Shown here piece by piece: positions 6,123-13,422 of a stretch of DNA of 14,789 nucleotides. The position numbers and the translations under genes are program-made. This DNA comes from an uncultured Petrimonas sp. (GTDB lineage Bacteria; Bacteroidota; Bacteroidia; Bacteroidales; Dysgonomonadaceae): assembly GCA_934621705.1 (NCBI GenBank), contig CAKTUP010000042.1, positions 1 through 14,789 on the forward strand, given 5' to 3'. The notes beneath the pieces are model-generated. The model made no database searches. It saw only the letters and a list, made by a program, of their open reading frames with translations, and had not been told where the DNA came from. Position 1 is the first letter of the stretch; the number at the start of each line of letters is the position of its first letter.

Positions 6123-7217
6123 ATGATGATCAACTATTTTAAGAAGTGCGCGCAAACAATTTGTGTTCTCATTGTAATTTTGGTAGCCGGATGCGAGTCA
6201 ACTAACGATAGCAGTGAAAACGACGGGCTGATTATTTTGAAAGAACAAGGCAGTTTTGCCATTGGCGGTAGTGTAATTACTTCGCCGGGCGAATTCAATC
6301 CTTATACAAGAACACCCGAAGGACAAACTTTTCACGGCGACCACGCGTATATCTTTTATCAGATTCCCGATAAAGCGCGAAAACTGCCTTTGGTGTTCTG
6401 GCACGGTATTGGGCAATTCTCTAAAACGTGGGAAACCACTCCCGACGGCAGGGAAGGCTTCCAAAATATATTTCTCCGGCGCAGATTCGGCGTATATCTT
6501 ATCAATCAACCCCGCAGGGGAAATGCCGGTCGCAGTACGGTAGAGTCAACCATTATACCGGTTACGGACGAGCAGGGATGGTTCGGTACATTCCGACTGG
6601 GTATTTGGCCCGATTATTTTGGAGGTGTGCAGTTCGACAAAAGTGAAGAAACGCTCAACCAGTATTTTCGGCAAATGACGCCCAATATAGGCGCTTTCGA
6701 TACGGAAGTCATCACTTCTGCCATTTCCGAACTTTTCAATAAAACAGGCGATGCGATACTGGTTACCCATTCGCATTCGGGCGGTTTCGGCTGGCTCACT
6801 GCCATTAACAATGAAAACGTTAAGGCCATTGCTTCGTATGAGCCGGGCAGCGGTTTTGTGTTTCCTGAAGGTGAGGTACCCGACCCAATTCAGAGTTCAT
6901 CCGGACCACTATCGGCGAACGGCATACCGATGGACGAGTTTATGAAACTCACCAAAATACCCATCGTCATTTACTACGGCGATTTTATTCCCGCGCAACC
7001 GTCCGATAATCCCGGCGCCGATGGCTGGCGCGCACGGCTCGAAATGGCAAAGTTATGGAGAGACGCCGTTAATAAGTATGGCGGCGATGTAACACTCATT
7101 CATCTGCCCGAAATCGGAATAAAAGGCAATACCCATTTTCCGTTTTCCGATTTAAACAATGTGGAAATTGCCGATTTACTTTCGGATTGGTTAAAGGAAA
7201 AAGGATTGGACAACTAA
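6123..7217 (+). CDS. Esterase-713-like alpha/beta hydrolase, lipoprotein
   Basis: A 364-residue predicted lipoprotein: hydrophobic leader, then lipobox LVAGC with Cys24. The sequence follows the pattern of the Alcaligenes esterase-713 group as I recall it: VFWHGIGQ (91-98), TTPDGREGFQNIFLRR (105-120), NQPRRGNAGRS (128-138), then THSHSGG (215-221). In that group the nucleophile is the second Ser of HSxSG, here S219, with Glu as the acid (E240 in SYEP) and His in GNTH (H338), so a complete Ser-Glu-His triad is visible. It should hydrolyse an ester or lactone in the periplasm or at a membrane surface; substrate unknown. The residues after Cys24 include several acidic and Ser positions, but I cannot decide inner versus outer leaflet. 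Two ATGs in tandem (6123, 6126) are possible starts. It is second in the operon. Confidence 0.85.
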   Translation: MMINYFKKCAQTICVLIVILVAGCESTNDSSENDGLIILKEQGSFAIGGSVITSPGEFNPYTRTPEGQTFHGDHAYIFYQIPDKARKLPLVFWHGIGQFSKTWETTPDGREGFQNIFLRRRFGVYLINQPRRGNAGRSTVESTIIPVTDEQGWFGTFRLGIWPDYFGGVQFDKSEETLNQYFRQMTPNIGAFDTEVITSAISELFNKTGDAILVTHSHSGGFGWLTAINNENVKAIASYEPGSGFVFPEGEVPDPIQSSSGPLSANGIPMDEFMKLTKIPIVIYYGDFIPAQPSDNPGADGWRARLEMAKLWRDAVNKYGGDVTLIHLPEIGIKGNTHFPFSDLNNVEIADLLSDWLKEKGLDN

Positions 7218-7235
7218 AACAAAGAACTCAACACG

Positions 7236-8288
7236 ATGAAAAAAAGAATTAAAAAGTATTTATTGACAGCTATGTTTATTTCCGCAAGCATCGTTGCATT
7301 GGCACAAACCAAACCCGCGAACCCTTTCGGATTGGTTTACGAAGGGGCCATTACAGAAAATGTACAAGGCAAAGTAAATATCCATCCGGTTTCCTACAAA
7401 CTGAACGGTATCGATATTTCCGCCAACGTATATACTCCGGCCAACTACGACGCCTCTAAAAAATATCCCGCCGTAGTAGTAGCCCATCCCAACGGCGGCG
7501 TAAAGGAACAGGTTGCCGGGTTGTACGCGCAACGGTTAGCGGAATCGGGTTATATCGCCATTGCTGCCGATGCATCGTATCAGGGAGCCAGTGGCGGTGA
7601 GCCGCGAAATATGGACAAGCCGGCTTTTCGTATCGAAGATATCCGCGGGATGGCAGATTTCATCACTCAGTATGCAGGCGTAAATGCCGAACATCTTGGA
7701 TTACTGGGAATTTGCGGTGGCGGCGGTTATTCACTGAAAGCAGCGCAAACCGATAAACGTTTCAGAGCGGTGGCTACACTAAGCATGTTTAATTCCGGCC
7801 TTGTAAGACGCAATGGATTTATGGATTCGGGATTGTCCACTATTCAGGAGCGTTTGAAACAAGCTACCGATGCACGCGTCCAGGAAGCCGCCGGTGGAAA
7901 AGTGCTCTACGCTTCCGATACGGAAATAACCGATGAAATGGCCGACAAAATGCCATTCGATTTGTATCGCGAAGGTCATTACTATTACCACAGAACCCAC
8001 GCGCATCCCAATTCAACGTTCCGTTACACTATGAGCAGCCTTCTCGATTTGATGGCGTTTGATGCCGCCACCAATATGGATTTGATCAATCAGCCTTTAT
8101 TGATGATGGCGGGAAGTAAAGCCGACACCTATTATATGACCGACAGCGCGTTCAAACTGGCCACGGGAACAAATGAGAAGGAATTATTTTTGATTCCGGG
8201 AGCTACGCATATTCAAACTTACTATGTTCCTGAATATGTAAATCAGGCAATGGATAAACTCAGCGCGTTTTTCAATAAATATTTATAA
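7236..8288 (+). CDS. Secreted alpha/beta hydrolase with Cys nucleophile (dienelactone-hydrolase-like)
   Basis: A 350-residue exported alpha/beta hydrolase. A signal peptide (1-23, ending VALA before QTKP) directs it to the periplasm. The nucleophile elbow is GICGGG (158-163), so Cys160 replaces the usual Ser, as in dienelactone hydrolases. Asp297 (GSKAD) and His325 (GATH) complete the triad. VVVAHPNGG (80-88) is the usual oxyanion-loop region, and an insertion at about 195-265 looks like a lid. The substrate is unknown; a lactone or activated ester is plausible. It follows the esterase-713-like gene by 18 bases and precedes the NTF2-like gene by 20, so it is the third gene of the operon. Confidence 0.87.
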   Translation: MKKRIKKYLLTAMFISASIVALAQTKPANPFGLVYEGAITENVQGKVNIHPVSYKLNGIDISANVYTPANYDASKKYPAVVVAHPNGGVKEQVAGLYAQRLAESGYIAIAADASYQGASGGEPRNMDKPAFRIEDIRGMADFITQYAGVNAEHLGLLGICGGGGYSLKAAQTDKRFRAVATLSMFNSGLVRRNGFMDSGLSTIQERLKQATDARVQEAAGGKVLYASDTEITDEMADKMPFDLYREGHYYYHRTHAHPNSTFRYTMSSLLDLMAFDAATNMDLINQPLLMMAGSKADTYYMTDSAFKLATGTNEKELFLIPGATHIQTYYVPEYVNQAMDKLSAFFNKYL

Positions 8289-8308
8289 ACCAAAGAAATA
8301 CAGAATAT

Positions 8309-8758
8309 ATGAGAACAACAATTATCGGATTATTTTTAATCATTTTCAGTTTGCAGTTATCATTTGCGCAAAACAGTACTGCTGAACAGGAGATTATTCA
8401 ACTCTCCAAAGACAAATGGCAATGGATGGCAGATAAAAACGTGGATGAATTGTCGAAGCTCTTTCACGAGAAAGCCGAGTTCGTGCATATGGGCGGAAGC
8501 TGGAACACAGAAAGGGAACTCGAAATCATCAAAAGCGGCGGCATTTGGTACAAACAAGCGGATATTCACAACGTGTCTGTAAACATCATCGATAATACGG
8601 CTATTCTTTTAAACAGGATAGATTTGTTGGCCGTTGTGGGCGGAAACGAAGTCACCAATCCCTTTATTGTTACGGAAGTATATATTAAACAGGATGGAAT
8701 CTGGAAGTTGGGTGCTCTTTCATTTACGCGGGTGATTTCATCTCAAACGCAACAGTAA
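8309..8758 (+). CDS. Secreted NTF2-like (SnoaL/DUF4440 type) protein
   Basis: A 149-residue protein with a clean signal peptide (1-20, ending SFA before QNS) and one NTF2-like cone-shaped fold. The early helix EQEIIQLSKDKWQWMADKNV (26-45) is followed by LSKLFHEKAEFVHMGG (48-63). It ends with the strand pattern VTEVYIKQDGIWKLGALSFTRV (101-122 of the ORF numbering is approximate). Proteins of this fold include cyclases, isomerases and binding proteins, and no catalytic set can be fixed here; H60 in FVHMGG faces the usual pocket position. Most SnoaL-like enzymes are cytoplasmic, so export is notable and fits the other products of this operon. It is fourth in the operon. Confidence 0.82.
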   Translation: MRTTIIGLFLIIFSLQLSFAQNSTAEQEIIQLSKDKWQWMADKNVDELSKLFHEKAEFVHMGGSWNTERELEIIKSGGIWYKQADIHNVSVNIIDNTAILLNRIDLLAVVGGNEVTNPFIVTEVYIKQDGIWKLGALSFTRVISSQTQQ

Positions 8759-8774
8759 ACTAAAGATTCACACA

Positions 8775-9503
8775 ATGCAAAAAGAAATACCTGCAATAAA
8801 ATGGATAGGTATAGCCATAATCTTCGGCTTAACCTCTTTTCAAATGAATGCTCAAAACGATGTGAAGTTTTTAACTGAAAAGCAACAAAGCCTCATTTCC
8901 ATTGCCGCCATCACTGCCGCGGGCGATTTGGAAGCGCTGAAGCCTTCGTTAAATAAAGGACTGGATGCCGGACTTACTATCAACCAAATAAAAGAATCCC
9001 TCGTTCATCTTTATGCGTATTGCGGTTTTCCCCGAAGCATCCGCGGTTTGCAAACGTTTATGGAAGTCTTGAACGAACGTAAAGCACAAGGTATTAATGA
9101 TGTATCAGGAGCGGAAGCATCTCCCATCGAAGATGAACGAAGCAAGTACGAACGGGGCAAAGATATCCTGGGAGAATTAATCGGAGTGCCTCAGGACGGA
9201 CCGAGAACCGGTTATTCGGCATTCGCTCCCGAAATAGAAATATTTCTGAAAGAACATTTGTTTGCCGATATTTTCGAACGCGATATATTAACCTATGCCG
9301 AAAGAGAATTGGTCACTATTTCCGTGATCAGCAGCATCGGCAAAGCAGAGCCTATGCTTCGGTCGCATATGAATATATGCCTGAACGTGGGAATAACGCC
9401 GGAACAATTGCAGCAGTTTGTTTCTGTAATAGAATCGGCGATCGGCAAAAAAGAAGCAAAAGCCGCGCAACAAGTATTAGATGATGTGCTGGCTGCATTG
9501 TAA
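8775..9503 (+). CDS. Carboxymuconolactone-decarboxylase family protein, two domains, probably exported
   Basis: A 242-residue protein with two AhpD/CMD-type helical domains. The first is at about 30-100 (LTEKQQSLISIAAITAAGD, then GLTINQIKESLVHLYAYCGFPRS). The second is at about 150-242 (FERDILTYAERELVTISV, then LRSHMNICLNVGITPEQL). H79 and C83 in domain 1 and H198 and C202 in domain 2 are candidate functional residues. The AhpD CxxC pair is absent, so peroxidase-reductase activity of that type is not supported. A hydrophobic N-terminus (about 8-26, ending QMNA before QND) looks like a signal peptide, though weaker than its neighbours'. In many bacteria CMD domains are fused or adjacent to a cupin; here the cupin is the next gene, 37 bases downstream. 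Decarboxylase activity is not implied by the family name alone. It is fifth in the operon. Confidence 0.87.
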   Translation: MQKEIPAIKWIGIAIIFGLTSFQMNAQNDVKFLTEKQQSLISIAAITAAGDLEALKPSLNKGLDAGLTINQIKESLVHLYAYCGFPRSIRGLQTFMEVLNERKAQGINDVSGAEASPIEDERSKYERGKDILGELIGVPQDGPRTGYSAFAPEIEIFLKEHLFADIFERDILTYAERELVTISVISSIGKAEPMLRSHMNICLNVGITPEQLQQFVSVIESAIGKKEAKAAQQVLDDVLAAL

Positions 9504-9540
9504 TAAAATCAATTAATAAAATAATTAAAATAAACTGATA

Positions 9541-10032
9541 ATGAGAGAGATAATTTTGTGCTTAACGATGATTTTATTCATAACGGCAGGATGCAGTAAT
9601 AAATCTAAAAAAGATAATAATCAGGTTGTAGAATCGAATAGCGATATATTTCCAAAAGGTGATTTAATCACAAGCGGTTATTTCAGCGGAAATGCCTGGC
9701 TAAAAATGCTGGTTACCGATAAGGAAACATTTGATGTTACGGTCGGCAATGTTTTGTTCGATCCCGGAGTAAGAAATAATTGGCATTCACATCCCGGCGG
9801 ACAGATACTGATTTGCACAAAAGGCAAAGGGTATTATCAGGAAAGAGGGAAATCCATCCAACTGCTGAATGTGGGCGATGTGGTTGAGATATACCCCTAT
9901 ATCGTTCACTGGCACGGATCCGCACCCGATTCTGAATTTGAGCATATCGCCGTTACTCCTCAACAACATAAAGGCAGTACCGTATGGGCAGAGCCAGTAA
10001 CGGATGAGGAGTATAATAGTTATAGAGAATAA
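9541..10032 (+). CDS. Cupin lipoprotein with complete metal site
   Basis: A 163-residue protein with a lipobox (ITAGC, Cys18) and one small cupin domain at about 45-145. The metal ligands are visible: WHSHPGGQ gives H82, H84 and Q88, and H123 in VHWHG is the fourth. The spacing (+2, +6, +41) equals that I recall for the Mn-containing cupin hydroxynitrile lyase of Granulicella (H53, H55, Q59, H94), and H135 corresponds to its active-site H106. This places it in the group of small cupins often found with CMD proteins; hydroxynitrile chemistry itself is not implied. Residues after Cys18 are Lys-rich, which argues for a periplasm-facing lipoprotein rather than surface display (inference). It is the last gene of the operon; I see no strong terminator after it. 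Confidence 0.87.
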   Translation: MREIILCLTMILFITAGCSNKSKKDNNQVVESNSDIFPKGDLITSGYFSGNAWLKMLVTDKETFDVTVGNVLFDPGVRNNWHSHPGGQILICTKGKGYYQERGKSIQLLNVGDVVEIYPYIVHWHGSAPDSEFEHIAVTPQQHKGSTVWAEPVTDEEYNSYRE

Positions 10033-10112
10033 CAAATTCAATGTGGATTAAATAAGAAGCCAGACAACGTAAAAAAATCTCAACCATCAACATTTACTTC
10101 AAAAAACTTCCC

Positions 10113-10120
10113 TAAATTTG
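10113..10120 (+). promoter_or_regulatory. -7 box (TAAATTTG) for the DUF5916 gene
   Basis: Exact TAnnTTTG match, 47 bases before the ATG at 10168, so this gene has its own promoter apart from the operon ending at 10032. No clear -33 TTG is present. A seven-codon reading frame (10148-10171) lies between it and the gene; its TGA overlaps the ATG as ATGA. Confidence 0.5.
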
Positions 10121-10167
10121 TAACGAAAACGACCTTTGCTGCGTCTTATGAATATACACGCAATTTT

Positions 10168-12702
10168 ATGACGAAATTCTACTACACGCTATTGTTTTTC
10201 TCGCTTTCGTTACTGGCTTTTTCCCAAACAAGAACCTACACTACCTCCCGCACGCAACAGCCGCCCCATATAGACGGGCAACTGACCGACGACTGCTGGC
10301 AGAATGCCGTTTGGACGGGCGATTTCGTGCAATTCGAACCCAATTCAGGAGCTGCGCCTTCGCAACAAACCCGGTTTGCCATCGTGTATGACGACAACAA
10401 TTTATACGTTGCCATAAAAGCGCTCGATACCGAACCCGACAAGATCGTCCGCCGTGTTTCGCGGCGCGATGTTGCCGACGGCGACGCGGTGGCTATCGCC
10501 ATAGACAGCTACGAAGATAAAATGACTGCCTTCTCGTTTCTGGTTTCCGCTGCCGGCAGCAAAACCGACTGGAGGCAAACCGAAGGAAACGGCGAAGACA
10601 ACAGCTGGGACCCGATTTGGGAAGCGAAAACTTCCCTTCAGCCCGACGGCTGGTACGCCGAAATACGTATTCCGTATTCGCAGCTTCGTTTCGGGAAGAA
10701 AACTGAATACCGCTGGGGATTGGAAGTGATGCGCCACGTTTACCGTCACCAGGAGCGTTCGTTCTGGCAACCCATCGATAAAGCTTCGGCCAAGTTTATC
10801 GGCGATTTCGGAACGCTGGAAGGCATCCGGAATATTTCTCCCAAAAAAGACATCGAAATTGTACCTTTCGCCCTTTCGCAACTCACGCTTTCGGAAAAGG
10901 AAGAAGGAAATCCCTTCGCCACGGGAACCCAAACGAAAGCATCGGTGGGAGTGGACGGAAAAATAAGCCTTACCAACGATATTACCCTGAACTTTACTAT
11001 CAATCCCGACTTCGGACAGGTGGAAGCCGACCCGTCGGTAGTGAATCTCTCCAATTTTGAAACCTATTTCAACGAAAAACGTCCCTTTTTTGTGGAGGGA
11101 AGCAATATTTACCACTATCCGTTCGATCTGACCAACAACGAGCGCAACAAACTGTTTTATTCGCGCCGTTTGGGCAGGGAGCCGCAACTTTCTTACGATA
11201 CCAAAGACGGCGAGTACTTGCGCGAACCGGGGCGGACGAAGATTCTGGGTGCGGTTAAGGTATCGGGGAAGACGCGCCGGGGAACGTCCATCGGCGTGCT
11301 GAATGCGGTGACGCAAAAGATGTTCAGCGAAATAGACCGCAGCGGCGAACGTTCGAAATACGCCGTGGAACCGATGTCGAATTATTTTGTAGGAAGGCTG
11401 GAGCAGGATTTGGATAGCGGAAATCTTATCGTTGGAGGAATTTTTACCGCCACCAACCGCAAGATAGACGAGCAGCAATTCGAAAGCCTTTCCGGATCGG
11501 CATATACCGGCGGATTAAACCTGACCAAATACTGGAAAGACAAATCCTATTTCATCACCGCCCGTGCGTTTTTCAGTCACCTGCAAGGTTCGGAAGTGGC
11601 GATGATCCGGTTGCAGAAATCATCGGCAAGGTATTATCAGCGTCCCGATGCCAGACATCTGGAGCTCGATACGGAACGAACATCACTGAGCGGTTTAGGA
11701 GGTTCGCTCAGCGGAGGAAAAACTTCGGGGCATTTCAATGTGCTCGGTTTCAGCAGCTGGAGTTCGCCCGGACTGGAGTTTAATGATATCGGTTTCAAAC
11801 CCAATGCCGATATGTTTATGAACGGTGTGTGGGCAGCGTGGAACGAATGGCGCCCGAAAGGCATCGTGAACGAGTATCGTTTCAACGGTTCACTGTATAA
11901 CGTGAGGGATTTTTCGGGAACGTCGCTGGGGTGGGGTAACGAAGCCTTCGGATACATTCAGTTTACCAACTATTACGACATTGCCGGAGGCATGAATCTC
12001 GATCATCCGGGGGTATCCAACTCCATGCTGAGGGGCGGCCCGGCGCTCAGGACATCGGGAGTGGTAAACTCGTGGTTTTCCATTGAATCGGATAGCCGTG
12101 AGAAACTCAGCATGGAATACGATATGAGTTTCACCCACGGTTTCGAAAATTCGCGGCGTTCCATTTCCTACGGATTGGATATTACCTACAAACCCAATAA
12201 CCGGCTTTCGCTTTCGCTTTATCCTCAGTACGTTAAGGCCAGCAATCGCCAGCAATACGTGCGCACGGTATCGGGAGAAAATCCTGTGTATATTCTGTCG
12301 TCTATCGACCAGGATATTGCGTCTATGTCCGTTCGGGTGAACTATGGCATAACGCCCGATATGTCGCTGCAATGGTACGCGCTTCCGTACCTGTTTTCGG
12401 GCGATTACTACGATTTTAAAACCGTGACAAATCCTAAAGCGGAGAAATTTAACGACCGGTTTACTCCTATGGAAACCTACAATTACGACAATCCCGATTT
12501 TCATTTCCTGCAATTCCGCTCCAACCTGGTTTACCGGTGGGAATACAAACCGGGTTCGGTGTTGTATCTAGTATGGTCGCAGGGAAGAACGGTAAACGGA
12601 AAAGACGGAGCGTTCCGTTTCAGGGATTACGTGAGCGATTTATTCAAAGCTGCTCCGCAAAACGATTTTTTGGTGAAGGTTTCGTACGCGTGGATTTTTT
12701 GA
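10168..12702 (+). CDS. Outer-membrane beta-barrel protein: CBM9-like domain plus DUF5916
   Basis: An 844-residue exported protein. After a signal peptide (1-19, ending AFS), residues about 30-215 form a CBM9/DOMON-like beta sandwich (PPHIDGQLTDDCW at 32-44, FAIVYDDNNLYVAIKA at 70-85, GWYAEIRIPYSQLRF at 161-175). Residues about 225-844 match DUF5916, including DFGQVEADPSVVNLSNFETY (281-300) and FNEKRPFFVEG (301-311). The remainder has the alternating, aromatic-rich strands of an outer-membrane barrel and ends in SYAWIF, with the C-terminal Phe typical of barrel assembly. The usual length for this architecture is about 750-900 residues, so it looks complete. Function is unknown: a binding or transport role at the outer membrane is inferred. 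No SusD partner, glycoside hydrolase or TonB-box receptor lies beside it. It has its own promoter. Confidence 0.88.
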   Translation: MTKFYYTLLFFSLSLLAFSQTRTYTTSRTQQPPHIDGQLTDDCWQNAVWTGDFVQFEPNSGAAPSQQTRFAIVYDDNNLYVAIKALDTEPDKIVRRVSRRDVADGDAVAIAIDSYEDKMTAFSFLVSAAGSKTDWRQTEGNGEDNSWDPIWEAKTSLQPDGWYAEIRIPYSQLRFGKKTEYRWGLEVMRHVYRHQERSFWQPIDKASAKFIGDFGTLEGIRNISPKKDIEIVPFALSQLTLSEKEEGNPFATGTQTKASVGVDGKISLTNDITLNFTINPDFGQVEADPSVVNLSNFETYFNEKRPFFVEGSNIYHYPFDLTNNERNKLFYSRRLGREPQLSYDTKDGEYLREPGRTKILGAVKVSGKTRRGTSIGVLNAVTQKMFSEIDRSGERSKYAVEPMSNYFVGRLEQDLDSGNLIVGGIFTATNRKIDEQQFESLSGSAYTGGLNLTKYWKDKSYFITARAFFSHLQGSEVAMIRLQKSSARYYQRPDARHLELDTERTSLSGLGGSLSGGKTSGHFNVLGFSSWSSPGLEFNDIGFKPNADMFMNGVWAAWNEWRPKGIVNEYRFNGSLYNVRDFSGTSLGWGNEAFGYIQFTNYYDIAGGMNLDHPGVSNSMLRGGPALRTSGVVNSWFSIESDSREKLSMEYDMSFTHGFENSRRSISYGLDITYKPNNRLSLSLYPQYVKASNRQQYVRTVSGENPVYILSSIDQDIASMSVRVNYGITPDMSLQWYALPYLFSGDYYDFKTVTNPKAEKFNDRFTPMETYNYDNPDFHFLQFRSNLVYRWEYKPGSVLYLVWSQGRTVNGKDGAFRFRDYVSDLFKAAPQNDFLVKVSYAWIF

Positions 12703-12909
12703 TAGAAATAGTCGTCACAGTCAGAAATTGTTTTGAATTTTATTTATGCAATGTTTTTTGTTAAGTAATTCGTTTTTCAATATTCCTTAGTTCTTTCCTA
12801 CCAAAATACCACAACCGTCCGTCGTCCTACGTATGTTATTTATACACAATAAAACTTAATGGGGATTTCGCTCAAGAACAAAGAAAAGCGCCAAATGGTT
12901 TTATATATG

Positions 12910-12929
12910 TACCCGAAATGCATCGGGTA
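12910..12929 (+). promoter_or_regulatory. Hairpin 18 bases before a start codon
   Basis: TACCCGA (12910-12916) pairs perfectly with TCGGGTA (12923-12929) around AATGCA. It sits in the leader of the small acidic protein gene, 18 bases before its ATG. It could act as an operator or as an RNA structure affecting translation or stability; there is no T-run. The preceding gap 12703-12946 shows nothing else I can support. Confidence 0.5.
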
Positions 12930-12946
12930 TTAAATAAAAATCAATT

Positions 12947-13219
12947 ATGGACTCAAAGAAAACTAAAAAAGAAGATAAACAGCATGATGAAAGTCCGATT
13001 AACGATCCCCGGCCGGCAGAAAAACACGGCGACTATCGCCAAGGAGATTCCGACAGCGAATATCCGGAACAAATAAACGAAAAAAGCGTGCATCAGGAAG
13101 GAGAAAAGCAAGGCGAAGAAGGTGACTTTTTGGAGAGCGAAGACGATATCGCGGATTATCGTGGTAAAGGCCGCGAAGAAATAGACAGAAACCCAAGCAG
13201 CGGCATCGATTACAGGTAG
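12947..13219 (+). CDS. Small disordered acidic protein (hydrophilin-like)
   Basis: A 90-residue protein made almost wholly of charged and polar residues (Glu, Asp, Lys, Gln, Gly, Ser), with no hydrophobic segment, no signal peptide and no cysteine. It should be intrinsically disordered and cytoplasmic. I do not recognise a named family. The end, DDIADYRGKGREEIDRNPSS (66-85), is the least simple part and the best place to look for conservation. It stands before a DUF2383 protein and a general-stress-type SDR, so a stress or desiccation role is a reasonable inference. The start context CAATTATGGACT is identical over 12 bases to that of the DUF2383 gene at 13423, which supports this start and suggests a shared leader type. 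Confidence 0.65.
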   Translation: MDSKKTKKEDKQHDESPINDPRPAEKHGDYRQGDSDSEYPEQINEKSVHQEGEKQGEEGDFLESEDDIADYRGKGREEIDRNPSSGIDYR

Positions 13220-13236
13220 ATTTGGAAAGTAGGTTT

Positions 13237-13331
13237 ACTCTGGGAAAAACTCACGGCCGATTTCGGTATTGAAAAAGTTAGGCATACTCTTTGTTTCCAT
13301 TCCATATCATGTTGGCTCATTTTCCCAGAGT
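13237..13331. repeat. 12-bp perfect inverted repeat spanning 95 bp
   Basis: ACTCTGGGAAAA (13237-13248) and TTTTCCCAGAGT (13320-13331) are exact reverse complements, separated by 71 bases. A smaller CCGA..TCGG hairpin (13257-13266) lies inside. It fills much of the gap after the acidic protein gene. It could be a large terminator or RNA hairpin, or the ends of a small mobile element (MITE-like); I see no clear target-site duplication. Confidence 0.6.
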
Positions 13332-13422
13332 CTATTTTTACACGTTATCCATCCATCTGAAAAATTCGCTAAAAGCTAAAACACAACTATTTACTTTATC
13401 AACATAAACTAAAAAAACAATT

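Noticed and set aside
8775..9503. AhpD-type alkylhydroperoxidase
   Set aside because: The CxxC redox pair of AhpD is not present in either CMD domain.
10402..11478. Long minus-strand open frame (358 codons)
   Set aside because: It lies wholly opposite the DUF5916 gene, and its translation shows no family motif or coherent domain; it is an antisense shadow.
11890..12513. Minus-strand open frame of 207 codons
   Set aside because: Antisense to the 3' part of the DUF5916 gene, with no recognisable motif.
13237..13331. Insertion sequence or CRISPR repeat
   Set aside because: There is no transposase, no repeated spacer structure and no clear target duplication; only a single inverted repeat pair is seen.
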